Part shown: positions 46,810 through 57,695 of the stretch, piece after piece
How positions within the stretch are numbered: the stretch's first letter is position 1
Layout: every line of letters begins with the position of its first letter
Source of the DNA: Cutibacterium modestum
GTDB taxonomy: Bacteria; Actinomycetota; Actinomycetes; Propionibacteriales; Propionibacteriaceae
Assembly: GCF_008326345.1 (NCBI RefSeq)
Contig: NZ_BJEN01000003.1
Span: 62,001 to 126,000 of the forward strand
Reading direction: 5' to 3'
Length of the DNA stretch: 64,000 nucleotides
Translations under genes and position numbers: made by a program
The notes under the pieces: generated by a model
What the model was told of the DNA's origin: nothing
Seen by the model: only the letters and a program-made list of their open reading frames with translations
Databases searched by the model: none

Positions 46810-48345
46810 TCAACTTACCTCCACCTGCTGACGCACCACCTCGAGGAGCTCACCGGAAGCTACCAGGCGGTGCGCTTCGTCGATTTCGGGGGCAAGGAAG
46901 CGGTCTGGTCCGGGGCCGGGGATGGTCTGGCGCATCCGTGCAATGACGTCAGCTACCGGCTTCGAGGGCTCCAAACCGCGCATTTGGATGGCGTTGGCGG
47001 CGGTCAGGATCTCGATACCAATGACTGCTCCCATACCGTCGATGGCGCGGCGCAGTTTGCGGGCAGCCGACCATCCCATCGAGACATGATCTTCCTGCAT
47101 GGCTGAGGTTGGGATGGAGTCCACTGAGGCCGGTACGGCCAGTCGCTTCATGTCCGAGACAATGCCGGCCTGAGTGTACTGAGCGATCATATGCCCGGAG
47201 TCGACGCCGGGATCGTCGGCCAGGAAGGGGTGTAGATCGCGGTTGCGGGCCGGGTCGAGCATGCGGTCGGTGCGGCGCTCACTCATCGACGCGAGGTCGG
47301 CTGCAGCAATCGCCAAGAAGTCGAGCACATATGCCACCGGCGCGCCGTGGAAGTTGCCGTTGGACTCTACCCTCATGTCGTCGGTAATCACCGGATTATC
47401 GACTGCCGAATCCAGCTCGACCTTCGCTACCTGCAAGGCGTGGGCCATTGTGTCGCGGACTGCACCGTGCACCTGTGGGGCACAGCGCAGAGAGTACGCG
47501 TCCTGGACCCGCTTGGCGGCACCTTCGCGACCGGCTTGGATAAGGTCAGAACCTTCTAGTAAGGCGAGGATGTTGGCAGCCGAAGCGGCCGGGCCCGGGT
47601 GGGGCCGCAGGGCCTGAAGGTCAGGGGCGAAGACTCGATCAATGCCGCACAGCGCCTGGACGGTCATTGCGGTCGCCAGATCAGCCGTCGGAACGAGAAC
47701 GCCGAGGTCAGCTAGGGCCATGATGAGCTGGCCGAGCATGCCGTCAGTACCGTTGATGAGTGCTAGCCCCTCCTTCTCGCGCAGGGAGACAGGCTTCAGC
47801 CCGGCCTGGGCCAGGCCGGTGGCCGCATCAACCTCGTCGCCGTCAGAGGTGAGGACGGTTCCCTCACCGGTCAGGACGAGGGCACAGTGGGCTAGCGGGG
47901 CGAGGTCGCCTGAACAGCCAAGAGACCCATATTCCCCCACGACTGGGACGAGCCCGGAGTTGAGCAAGTCAGCATATGCAGTGACGACCTCTGGACGCAC
48001 TCCGGTGTGGCCAGATGCCATCGTCTTAAGGCGCAGGATCATCATGGCGCGGATGACCTCGGTCTCGACCCGTGGCCCGGTTGAGGCTGCGTGGGAACGG
48101 ATGAGGGAGCGCTGCAGAGCAACGCGGTGATCACGGGGCACTCGGGTGGAGGCTAGGGCACCGAAGCCGGTGGAGATGCCGTAATGCGGGTTGGGGTCGT
48201 CGGCCAGGCTCTCGACGAGGTCAGAGGCTTGTTTCACCCGCTCCATTGCCTGCTCTCCGACCGTTACCGGGGTTCCCAGCCGGGCGACTGTGACGACGTC
48301 GTGGGGAGTGAGTGGGGCACCAATATCAACAATGGTGGGGTTCAT
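46810..48345 (-). CDS. hutH: Histidine ammonia-lyase
   Basis: A 511-residue enzyme that removes ammonia from histidine to give urocanate, the first step of histidine use. The MIO cofactor segment reads 'EYGSLGCSGDLAPLAHCAL', so the cyclising triad is Cys-Ser-Gly rather than the common Ala-Ser-Gly. Other hallmarks are 'YGISTGFGALAS' and 'GNFHGAPVAYVLDFLAIAAA'. ATG 48345 has AAGGAAGG upstream. It is the last gene of the operon, 126 bases after hutI. Confidence 0.95.
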   Translation of the reverse strand: MNPTIVDIGAPLTPHDVVTVARLGTPVTVGEQAMERVKQASDLVESLADDPNPHYGISTGFGALASTRVPRDHRVALQRSLIRSHAASTGPRVETEVIRAMMILRLKTMASGHTGVRPEVVTAYADLLNSGLVPVVGEYGSLGCSGDLAPLAHCALVLTGEGTVLTSDGDEVDAATGLAQAGLKPVSLREKEGLALINGTDGMLGQLIMALADLGVLVPTADLATAMTVQALCGIDRVFAPDLQALRPHPGPAASAANILALLEGSDLIQAGREGAAKRVQDAYSLRCAPQVHGAVRDTMAHALQVAKVELDSAVDNPVITDDMRVESNGNFHGAPVAYVLDFLAIAAADLASMSERRTDRMLDPARNRDLHPFLADDPGVDSGHMIAQYTQAGIVSDMKRLAVPASVDSIPTSAMQEDHVSMGWSAARKLRRAIDGMGAVIGIEILTAANAIQMRGLEPSKPVADVIARMRQTIPGPGPDRFLAPEIDEAHRLVASGELLEVVRQQVEVS

Positions 48346-48471
48346 GATCGTCCTTCCTTGGCCACGTCGCCGTGGCAATTGTTTCTGTGACGTTCCACTC
48401 TGTGATGCAACCACTAACGTTGCCGATTCGCTACCAAACGGCGCGAGTCGGGGCGAGTGGCGATTCTGGTG

Positions 48472-49662
48472 TCAGCCGTCGAGTCGCAGCCTTGGTTGGC
48501 TCAGTCTGAGAAACCGGCCCCCTTGGTAGACCCGGTCGATGAGGGACACACCCGGGCGGTACATGAGGTGCAGCCACGACGGGGCGGCCAGGCTCACCAG
48601 ATCGGCGCGGGCACCAGGCTTCACCACGCCCACGTTGTCGCGGTGAAGGGCCGCGGCACCGCCTGCAGTCGCCGACCACAGGGCCTGCTCAGGTGTCATC
48701 CCCATCTCGCGTACCGCGATGGCAAGGCAGAATGGCATCGACGAGGTGAACGCAGTGCCGGGATTGCAGTCGGTGGCCAACGCGACCGTCACCCCGGCGT
48801 CAAGGATGCGTCGGGCGTTAGGGTAAGGCTGTTTAGTACTAAACTCGGCAGCCGGAAGCAGGGTAGCCACGGTACTGGTGGCCTTCAGGGCGTCAATGTC
48901 CTCATCGGCTAAAAACGTGCAGTGGTCAACGGAGGTCAGACCCAACTCACAAGCTCGTGGGATAACCTCAGAGGGCCCCAGCTGGGCTGCATGCAGGCGA
49001 AGGCCCAGCCCAGCATCCTTGCCAGCGCGCAAAATCTCGAGGGTCTGGTCGGGGTCGAAGGCACCCGTCTCGCAGAACACATCGATCCAGCGCACGTACG
49101 GACGCACGGCGTGTAGCATCTCGCCGCACACCAGACGGACGTACTCGTCAGGCTGACAGTCGGGTGCGACGACGTGGGCGCCCAGGAAGGTGACCTCGTC
49201 GGTATGGGAACTGGCCACTCGCGCCAGCTTGACCTCCGTCTCGACGTTGAGCCCGTACCCCGTCTTGGCCTCAACGGTCGTCGTTCCGTTACGCGCCATT
49301 TCGTCGAGGATCCCAGTCATGACGGCGTCGAGAAAACCCATCGGAGCTTTGCGAGTGCGCCGAACAGTGCGCAGGATCCCGCCGGCCTGGTATTTCTGCC
49401 CGTTCATTCGTGCGTCGAACTCGTCGCTGCGGTCGCCGGCGAAGACGGGGTGACTGTGAGAGTCGACGAAGCCTGGGATGACGCAGGCGCCGGCCAAATC
49501 GGACTGGTGGTCGGCTGCCGGAGCTTTTGCTGATGGGCCTACCCAGGCAATCCGGTCCCCAGAGATGATGACGGCGGCATTGCGGATCTGCCCGAGTTCG
49601 TCCGTATCGACGGATGGATCGTTGGTGACGAGCAGGCCGATGTTATTGATAACGATGCTCAC
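48472..49662 (-). CDS. hutI: Imidazolonepropionase
   Basis: A 396-residue amidohydrolase that opens imidazolonepropionate to N-formimidoylglutamate. Metal ligands lie in 'VIPGFVDSHSHPVFAGDRSD', later 'LRLHAAQLGPSEVIPRACEL', 'SVDHCTFLAD' and 'VALATDCNPGTAF'. 'TVEAKTGYGLNVETEVKL' is family-specific. It overlaps the hutF stop by four bases. Confidence 0.95.
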   Translation of the reverse strand: MSIVINNIGLLVTNDPSVDTDELGQIRNAAVIISGDRIAWVGPSAKAPAADHQSDLAGACVIPGFVDSHSHPVFAGDRSDEFDARMNGQKYQAGGILRTVRRTRKAPMGFLDAVMTGILDEMARNGTTTVEAKTGYGLNVETEVKLARVASSHTDEVTFLGAHVVAPDCQPDEYVRLVCGEMLHAVRPYVRWIDVFCETGAFDPDQTLEILRAGKDAGLGLRLHAAQLGPSEVIPRACELGLTSVDHCTFLADEDIDALKATSTVATLLPAAEFSTKQPYPNARRILDAGVTVALATDCNPGTAFTSSMPFCLAIAVREMGMTPEQALWSATAGGAAALHRDNVGVVKPGARADLVSLAAPSWLHLMYRPGVSLIDRVYQGGRFLRLSQPRLRLDG

Positions 49663-50999
49663 GAGTCACGGCCTCTCAGGCTGTCCAGCACGTGGCGCAG
49701 GTCCTCACCGACCGTGGCATCACGCCGATTCCACTCCCCAGCAACGATGGTAGCTGTGACGTCATTGGCCGTTGCTACTAGGGGCCAGCGCGTCGGGTCC
49801 ACCCCGGCCAGGCGTGCTGATGACGGCTCGACGACGACAATATCGGCGGGGTCCCCGGTGGCCAGCCCAGCGGATCCAGGCCCGGGTGTGGAAGTCTGGC
49901 GTGGAAGCGGCTCCGCTGCCGGACGGAGACTCTCCACCCCGTTTCGGGTACCGATTTTCCACAGCGCCTCACAACCGACGACACCTCGGGTTCCGGTGGC
50001 CAAGCGAGCGGTGGATTCCAGCATCCGCAACTCGGCAAAAGGATCGGTGACGACGTCCTCGTCAGTGCCAATCGCCATGCGCACCCCAGCCTCCTGCAGG
50101 TCCCCGATCCGCGCGATGCCGTCACCCAGATCGGCCTCGGTGGTTGGGCACAGTGAGACGACGGTGTTCGAAGCCGCGATCATGGCGATGTCTTCGTCGC
50201 TCAGATGGGTAGCATGGACGACAGTGGTGCGGTCGGAGAGCACCCCGGCGCGGGCCAGTACCGCGGTTGGCGTAAGGCCATGTGCTGCCAGGCATTCGGC
50301 GTTCTCGCGGGGCTGTTCGGAGACGTGGATGTGAATGGGTACGCGCTCCGGTAATTCGCTCACCGCTGTGGCCATCTCGTCGGGACTGACGGCCCTCACC
50401 GAATGCAAGGCCGCTCCCATCGTTGCTAAGGGGGAATCGGGCAGGGCATTGCGCAGCGCGTGCCACCGCTCCAACCATCCCTCGACGCTACCGTCACCGA
50501 ACCTTGCCTGGTCTGCATCAAGGGGTGCCCCCGGCCCGGCGTGCAGGTAGCAAGTGTCGAGGACAGTGATACGGATCCCGGCGTCGATGGCGGCGTTGAC
50601 TAGGGCTAATTCCATTGCATGATCGCGATAGGGCGTCCCGTCAGGCCGGTGATGGACGTAGTGGAACTCGCCCACGCTGGTGTACCCGGCCGCTACCATC
50701 TCAGCGAAGGCAGCTCGTGCCAGCCGGTAGTAAGAATCCGGGTTGAGACGGTTAGCTAGTCGATACATTTCGGTACGCCAGGACCAGAAATCCTCGCCCT
50801 CCCCGGCCCCACGCAGTCCGCGGTGGAAAACGTGGGAGTGAGTATTGGCGAATCCAGGAACGGCGATTCCGTTGAAGGTGTGTCGATGAGGTTTGGTGTC
50901 CGTCGTCACTGCCGTGATGATTCCGTCTTGGCTCTCGACGCGCACGTTGTGGGCAATCTGCCCCTTTACTAGGGCCTTCGGGAAAAACCATTCGTTCAT
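49659..50999 (-). CDS. hutF: Formimidoylglutamate deiminase
   Basis: A 446-residue amidohydrolase that deiminates N-formimidoylglutamate to N-formylglutamate. Its metal and substrate blocks are 'VPGFANTHSHVFHRGLRGAG', 'SVGEFHYVHHRPDGTPY', 'IHIHVSEQPRENAECLAAHG' and 'RMAIGTDEDVVTDPFAELRM'. Presence of HutF means the five-step (formylglutamate) branch of the pathway is used. It overlaps its neighbours by four bases on each side. Confidence 0.93.
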   Translation of the reverse strand: MNEWFFPKALVKGQIAHNVRVESQDGIITAVTTDTKPHRHTFNGIAVPGFANTHSHVFHRGLRGAGEGEDFWSWRTEMYRLANRLNPDSYYRLARAAFAEMVAAGYTSVGEFHYVHHRPDGTPYRDHAMELALVNAAIDAGIRITVLDTCYLHAGPGAPLDADQARFGDGSVEGWLERWHALRNALPDSPLATMGAALHSVRAVSPDEMATAVSELPERVPIHIHVSEQPRENAECLAAHGLTPTAVLARAGVLSDRTTVVHATHLSDEDIAMIAASNTVVSLCPTTEADLGDGIARIGDLQEAGVRMAIGTDEDVVTDPFAELRMLESTARLATGTRGVVGCEALWKIGTRNGVESLRPAAEPLPRQTSTPGPGSAGLATGDPADIVVVEPSSARLAGVDPTRWPLVATANDVTATIVAGEWNRRDATVGEDLRHVLDSLRGRDS

Positions 51000-52191
51000 T
51001 GGACGAGCTCCTCTAGCACGGCTTGTAGTGCCTCAACCCCGGCGTCGCAGTCGGCGTCACTCGCCGACTCCGCAGGGCAGTGAGAAGCGCCGGTAGGATT
51101 GCGGACGAAGAGCATGCCGGTAGGCATCGTCGTCGCTAACGTTGCCGCGTCGTGGCCGGCCCCAGTAGATAACTGTGGGGTGTCGGTGCCAAGGATCTCC
51201 AGCATCCGTGCGCACAGGTCGAATGCGGTGCGATCGGTCCACGACTCGCGGGTCCAGACAACCTGGCATCCGTGCTTGTCAGCGGCAGCCTGTGAGGTTT
51301 GCTGGATGCCCTCGACGACCTTGGTGACGGTCTGAGACTCCTCGGCTCGACAGTCCAGCCACATCGTCGCGACTGAGGCAATGACGTTGGTGCCACCCGG
51401 CTCGACGTTGATCCGCCCGACCGTCGCCACGCAACCCTCCCGCTCTGCTGCCTCGCGGGCGGCCAGCACGGTCTGCGCTACCGGGATGACGGGATCGTGA
51501 CGATCAGGGATGAGAGTCGTTCCTGCGTGGTTTCCCTGGCCGGTGAATTCGGCACGCCATCGGCCATGCGGTCGTACCGCGGTGGCAATGGCGACCTGGT
51601 GCCCCAGGTCCGCCAGACCGCGCCCCTGCTCAACGTGCAATTCAATGAAGCAGGCCGCCTGGAGCAGGACGTCATCGGGCTCAATGAGATCGGGATCCAA
51701 ACCGGCTTCTCGCCACGCGTCTGGCAAGGACTGTCCGTCTCGAGCGACGAGCGCGTGGGCGTCAGCTTTACTGAGCTTGCCCGACGCCAACCGCGACCCT
51801 AGGCAGGGCATCCCGAACCGGGCGCCCTCCTCGTCGGCCATTGCGATGACGGCGAAGGGTTTCGACGGCATCACCCCGGATTGTTGCATCTTGGCCACGG
51901 CCACCAATGACGAGACGACGCCGAGAGGCCCGTCATAGGCTCCACCGCCGGGCACGGAGTCCAGGTGGGACCCTGTCAGGACGGCATTGGGGCCCGGCGT
52001 TCCCCACCACACCCAAATGTTGGCGTTCATGTCCGTGACGATCGCTAGTCCCAACTCAGTGGCCTTTGCCACGAACCATTCCCGCAGTGCCACCTCCTCG
52101 GGACGAAGACAAAACCGCGAATAGGAGCCGTCCTCATTGCGTCCGATCTCGGCGGTCTCAGCTAGCAGACTGGCGGCAGTCCAAGTCGTCG

Positions 52192-52195
<4 letters not shown>
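50996..52195 (-). CDS. M20-family amidohydrolase in the hut operon (allantoate/carbamoylase-like)
   Basis: A 399-residue dinuclear metallo-amidase. Ligand regions are 'LTGSHLDSVPGGGAYDGPLG', 'IAMADEEGARFGMPCLGSR' and 'FIELHVEQGRGLADLG', with a late His in 'GAGHDAATLA'. The family includes allantoate amidohydrolase and N-carbamoyl-amino-acid hydrolases. In this operon it occupies the place where HutG, N-formylglutamate deformylase, is expected. Deformylation of N-formylglutamate is therefore a reasonable guess. Overlaps hutU and hutF by four bases each. Confidence 0.85.
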
Positions 52196-54198
<2,003 letters not shown>

Positions 54199-54437
54199 CG
54201 TTTGGTTCCCCCCAAATGCGTTCTCGATGTGGTGTCGTTGTGGGATGACAATCCTGGCGAGGTCGCACACACAATTGTCATGGGCGAATCGCCTCAGTGT
54301 GATCGCCGTGGGTCGCCTCCTCAGAGACACCATTGACCGTATCACTACGGGTGGAGATGTGAACCGATCTGCTTAGGCTGGTCAGTTTCAGCCGTTGGCA
54401 CAATTCCAGATGAGAGCATGACATGAGGAGAGATACC
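54199..54437. other. hut operon upstream region
   Basis: No gene is visible; this is the expected hut promoter region. It contains the short palindrome ACAATTGT near 54272. No operator is convincing enough to call. Confidence 0.35.
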
Positions 54438-54611
54438 GTGAAGAGACGCATCGTTATGGTCACCGTGGCTGGAGCGTTCCCGGCATCGGTCCTCCCGCCG
54501 TCGCGAGCTGCTGCGGAAGATGTTCGGTCTCAGCTCGAGGCGATACCCCCACAGCAGCCGACGAGGGGCCTGGGTCAGAGCGACAGCTTGATCCGGGGTC
54601 ACGTCAGATGA
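54438..54611 (+). CDS. Possible small secreted peptide
   Basis: GTG 54438 has AGGAGA upstream and gives 57 residues. 'KRRIVMVTVAGAFPASVLPP' followed by SRAAAED looks like a signal peptide with an AxA cleavage site, leaving a mature part of about 30 residues. The last bases overlap the end of the convergent FKBP gene. May be a fragment of an older gene. Confidence 0.3.
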   Translation: MKRRIVMVTVAGAFPASVLPPSRAAAEDVRSQLEAIPPQQPTRGLGQSDSLIRGHVR

Positions 54612-54969
54612 CGTTGATAAGGTCACAGACGAAGACCAGCGTTTCACCACCAGCAATCACGCCGGGGATTCCTTGCGGACCGTAAGCGAGGTGGTGGGGG
54701 ATGACGAGTTTGCGTCGTCCACCGACCTTCATGCCCTGGACGCCGTCATCCCATCCGGGGATCACCTGGCCAACTCCGAGTTGGAAGGTCAGCGGCTCAC
54801 CGCGATTCCACGAAGAATCGAATTCACGGCCATTGCTCAAGGCCACTCCGACGTAATGCACTTCGACGAGGTTGCCGGCGGAAGCTTCAGGGCCGTCGCC
54901 GATGGTGATCTCCTCGATGACGAGGTCGTCGGGGGCGGAATCGGGCAGGATCACTCCGGGCTTGCTCAT
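54604..54969 (-). CDS. FKBP-type peptidyl-prolyl isomerase
   Basis: A 121-residue single-domain FKBP. 'VEVHYVGVALSNGREFDSSW' starts the domain. 'LGVGQVIPGWDDGVQGMKVG' and 'IPHHLAYGPQGIPGVIAGGE' carry the active-site residues, and 'TLVFVCDLINVI' ends it. Predicted cytoplasmic folding helper. ATG 54969 fits the family. Confidence 0.93.
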   Translation of the reverse strand: MSKPGVILPDSAPDDLVIEEITIGDGPEASAGNLVEVHYVGVALSNGREFDSSWNRGEPLTFQLGVGQVIPGWDDGVQGMKVGGRRKLVIPHHLAYGPQGIPGVIAGGETLVFVCDLINVI

Positions 54970-55038
54970 GACGACAACCCTACGGGATCGAGGCGTTGCG
55001 ACAATGGGCCTGCGCATGACCGCTCAGGCTTCAAGGGG

Positions 55039-55209
55039 TCAGTCCTCGACGTCGATCAGCCCAGAGTGGTAGGCCTTGACCAGGTTCCGCGGGACCCGCA
55101 GGACCTTGCCCTCAACGCGGATCTCAACCAGCTGTGTTGGTGTGGTCTTCCACTGGGCCCGCCTATGACGCGTGGTCGAACGGGACTTCTTTCGCTTTGG
55201 TACTGCCAT
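55039..55209 (-). CDS. rpmF: 50S ribosomal protein L32, cysteine-free form
   Basis: 56 residues, 'MAVPKRKKSRSTTRHRRAQW' then 'NLVKAYHSGLIDVED'. The zinc-binding cysteines of the usual L32 are absent, so this is the C-minus form used when zinc is low. Last gene of the rpmB-rpmG-rpsN-rpmF run; 4 bases separate it from rpsN. Confidence 0.93.
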   Translation of the reverse strand: MAVPKRKKSRSTTRHRRAQWKTTPTQLVEIRVEGKVLRVPRNLVKAYHSGLIDVED

Positions 55210-55213
55210 GGTC

Positions 55214-55519
55214 TCACCAGCTTGACTTCGTGATTCCGGGGAGTTCGCCGCGGTGGGCCATCTCACGGAAACGGATACGGGACACACCGGCCTTGCCAAC
55301 ATAGCCACGGGGACGTCCGTCGACTTGGTCACGGTTACGCAACCGCACGGGGGAGGAATCGCGCGGCAGAGCAGATAGTCTACGCGATGCCTCCATGCGT
55401 TCGTCTAATGGGGCTGCCGGGGATTTGATGATGGCTTTGAGCTCGACGCGCTTTTCGGCGTACTGCGCCACCAATTTTTCGCGTTTCTTCTGGGCGGCAA
55501 TCTTGGACTTTTTGGCCAT
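55214..55519 (-). CDS. rpsN: 30S ribosomal protein S14, zinc-independent form
   Basis: 101 residues, '[20 protein letters not shown]', '[20 protein letters not shown]' and the end '[18 protein letters not shown]'. It is the longer S14 without CxxC motifs. The start overlaps the rpmG stop by one base (TGATG). Confidence 0.95.
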   Translation of the reverse strand: MAKKSKIAAQKKREKLVAQYAEKRVELKAIIKSPAAPLDERMEASRRLSALPRDSSPVRLRNRDQVDGRPRGYVGKAGVSRIRFREMAHRGELPGITKSSW

Positions 55520-55689
55520 CAGCGGGTCTCCTTGAACTCAACGTGGCGACGCACGATGGGATCGAATTTTTTGAGGACGAGACGATCCGGGGTGTTGCGT
55601 CGGTTCTTGCGGGTGACGTAGGTGTAACCAGTTCCAGCCGTCGACCGCAGCTTGATGATGGGGCGCAGCTGTGTGGACTTCTTGGCCAT
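55519..55689 (-). CDS. rpmG: 50S ribosomal protein L33, cysteine-free form
   Basis: 56 residues, '[20 protein letters not shown]' followed by '[16 protein letters not shown]'. No cysteines, so the C-minus paralog. The frame continues upstream to 56034 but the family start is MAKKSTQL at 55689. Start overlaps the rpmB stop (TGATG). Confidence 0.93.
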   Translation of the reverse strand: MAKKSTQLRPIIKLRSTAGTGYTYVTRKNRRNTPDRLVLKKFDPIVRRHVEFKETR

Positions 55690-55925
55690 CAGATTCTCTC
55701 TCCTCGAGCGAGCATTCTGGCGACGACAGTGTCGACGCCGCAGCGATCGATTTCCTTCATCGCTTTGAGGGTCAGGGCCAGGGTGACTTTCTTGCCCAAG
55801 GACGGCACCCAGTAACGCTTCTTCTGGATGTTTGGGTTCCAGCGACGCTTGGTGCGGCGTTGGGAATGCGAGACGTTGTTGCCGAATCCTGGCTTGGTGC
55901 CGCGGACCTGACAGTGTCGTGACAC
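55689..55925 (-). CDS. rpmB: 50S ribosomal protein L28, zinc-independent form
   Basis: 78 residues, '[20 protein letters not shown]' and '[20 protein letters not shown]'. The paired CxxC motifs are lost; two single cysteines remain. GTG start with AGGGG upstream. First gene of the minus-strand run, 25 bases from the Zur-like box. Confidence 0.93.
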   Translation of the reverse strand: MSRHCQVRGTKPGFGNNVSHSQRRTKRRWNPNIQKKRYWVPSLGKKVTLALTLKAMKEIDRCGVDTVVARMLARGERI

Positions 55926-55949
55926 GGATACCCCTACCGTGGTTGCGCA

Positions 55950-55964
55950 TGGGAATCATTATCA
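55950..55964. promoter_or_regulatory. Putative Zur box
   Basis: TGGGAATCATTATCA matches 12 of 15 positions of the actinobacterial Zur operator TGAAAATCATTTTCA, as I know it. It lies between rpmB (-) and rpmE2 (+), the expected place to repress both sets when zinc is plentiful. Confidence 0.65.
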
Positions 55965-56020
55965 TATACTGGCGACGACGAGATTCGAACTCGTCATACG
56001 CACGGGGCGGAAGGAAACCG

Positions 56021-56266
56021 ATGAAGCAAGGCATCCATCCCGACTACCACCCGGTGGTCTTCAGGGACATTTCGGCAGGCATAGCCTTTCTGACGAGGTC
56101 AACGGTTACTAGCTCCACCGAGATCGAGTGGGAGGACGGCAACACCTACCCAATCATTGACGTCGATATTTCCTCGGCCAGCCACCCCTTCTACACCGGC
56201 AAGGCCAAGATCGTCGACGCCGCCGGACGAGTCGAGAAATTCAACCAGCGTTACGGCAAGAAATGA
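56021..56266 (+). CDS. rpmE2: 50S ribosomal protein L31 type B
   Basis: 81 residues, '[20 protein letters not shown]', '[20 protein letters not shown]' and '[20 protein letters not shown]'. The type B form lacks the CxxC zinc ligands. Start ATG 56021 follows GGAAGGA. Divergent from rpmB across the Zur-like box. Confidence 0.95.
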   Translation: MKQGIHPDYHPVVFRDISAGIAFLTRSTVTSSTEIEWEDGNTYPIIDVDISSASHPFYTGKAKIVDAAGRVEKFNQRYGKK

Positions 56267-56423
56267 GACGTCGGGATGGCGTATTGGCATCCCTGGTACG
56301 ACCGGCTGGAGGTGATTTATTGACGCGGTGATGACGCAGGAAGACCTGGACCCGACCGACAATGAAGAGTGTGCCGTTGTCGATCGGTATGCCGACTGAT
56401 CCCTGGCATCGTCCGGTCCCTGG

Positions 56424-56453
56424 ACGTGGCACCCGCCATGGCGGGTGCCACGT
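56424..56453. terminator. 14-bp perfect hairpin between convergent genes
   Basis: ACGTGGCACCCGCC pairs with GGCGGGTGCCACGT around AT. It lies between rpmE2 (+) and yaaA (-) ends. Confidence 0.7.
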
Positions 56454-56506
56454 GTGTTCTCGCGAGATGTAGGGGTGCCTGATGGCGTCCCCACCGTTTT
56501 CCCGGT

Positions 56507-57271
56507 TCAGTCCTCCTTGCGAAAGACGGGGATCTGGTCGCAGGAGACCTCCTTGCAATATGCCCAGCCGTCGTTGAACTCGGCGAGTGCCTTGACGGTG
56601 CGCACCCGGTTGCGGATCATCCATCTGGCCATCAGACCACGGGCGGTCTTGGCGGTGAAGGAGATGACCTTCCAGCGGCCCTGACGATCCCGCGACTCAA
56701 ATCGCGGCGAGATGACCTTGGCGTCGATGCCTTCGACGGCCTGGAAGTATTCCGCCGAGGCAAGGTTCACGACGACCTGTGGTCCTGGAGACTCCTCGAG
56801 GTCGGTTTCGACGAGGTTGACGATGCGATTGCCCCACCAACTCGCCACGGTGGTGCCCCGGTCTGTGTGCAAGGCGGTACCCATCTCCAAGCGGTAGGGC
56901 TGGATGCGGTCGAGGGGCCGCAGAACGCCGTACAGGCCGGACAGGATGCGTAAGGTCTTCTGCGCCTCGGTCCAGTCGCGGGTTGTAAAGGACTGCGGAT
57001 CCATGCCTCGGTAGACGGCTCCGTCGAAGGTCACGCCGGCTGGTCGGGCGTTGACAGGGGTGCCGGGTTGGAAGTCGCGGTATCGCTCTACGTTGAGGGT
57101 GGCGATTTCCTCGGAGACGTTCATGAGCTTGCGTAGCTCTGTCACCGACTTGCTGGACATAATCTCGGCGAGTTTGGCGGTCTGGTCAAGTAGGCGGGGC
57201 ACGATGGCGTGGTGCGCGGGCGTGGGGCTCTCGAGGTCCAGTGACTTGGCTGGGGAGATGAGGGTCAACAC
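56507..57271 (-). CDS. yaaA: YaaA family peroxide stress protein
   Basis: A 254-residue DUF328/UPF0246 protein. The head 'MLTLISPAKSLDLESPTPAH' and blocks 'FDGAVYRGMDPQSFTTRDW', 'ILSGLYGVLRPLDRIQPYRL' and 'SFTAKTARGLMARWMIRNR' are diagnostic. In E. coli YaaA lowers free iron during peroxide stress. Single-gene unit. Confidence 0.93.
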   Translation of the reverse strand: MLTLISPAKSLDLESPTPAHHAIVPRLLDQTAKLAEIMSSKSVTELRKLMNVSEEIATLNVERYRDFQPGTPVNARPAGVTFDGAVYRGMDPQSFTTRDWTEAQKTLRILSGLYGVLRPLDRIQPYRLEMGTALHTDRGTTVASWWGNRIVNLVETDLEESPGPQVVVNLASAEYFQAVEGIDAKVISPRFESRDRQGRWKVISFTAKTARGLMARWMIRNRVRTVKALAEFNDGWAYCKEVSCDQIPVFRKED

Positions 57272-57397
57272 ACGGCCAGCCTATCTGGTATGAAGACACC
57301 AAAATTTTAACGGCACCAAGACAATGTTGTATGCGATCACTGTGGACGGCAGGTTTGGAGCAACGGATACACCGACCATTGCCCTCACAGTTTGTGG
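57272..57397. other. Gap between yaaA and the fragment
   Basis: No gene seen; expected to hold the yaaA promoter. Part is AT-rich (ACACCAAAATTTTAACGG). Confidence 0.35.
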
Positions 57398-57622
57398 TCA
57401 GTGCATGTCGACAACTTCCCCGGCGACCGAGCAAATTTGTCTTGAGGCCCGTTGGAGCCAGTCCAAGTGGAATTCGGTTAGCCCAGCAAGGTGCATTGCA
57501 AATACCGCAAATGCGGCGCGTAGCGGAAAGTACATTCCGCTCACAATGTCAGCTTTGACACCATGTTGGATATTGCCAAGAAGGCGACGACTTTCCTCAG
57601 CCGCTAATTGGAGTACGGCTGC
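57398..57622 (-). CDS. Fragment of an unrecognised gene
   Basis: A minus frame open for 75 codons reads '[20 protein letters not shown]', '[20 protein letters not shown]' and '[20 protein letters not shown]', with the texture of a real alpha-helical protein. It has a stop just upstream and no early start codon; the first ATG is at 57563. Probably the end of a decayed gene. Not recognised. Confidence 0.3.
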   Translation of the reverse strand, partial: AAVLQLAAEESRRLLGNIQHGVKADIVSGMYFPLRAAFAVFAMHLAGLTEFHLDWLQRASRQICSVAGEVVDMH

Positions 57623-57695
57623 TTATCGACGTGGACATGTAAGCGATCATCAACTATGGGCCCAGCGGTGTCGACCAATGGGGTCCATCGTCCCA

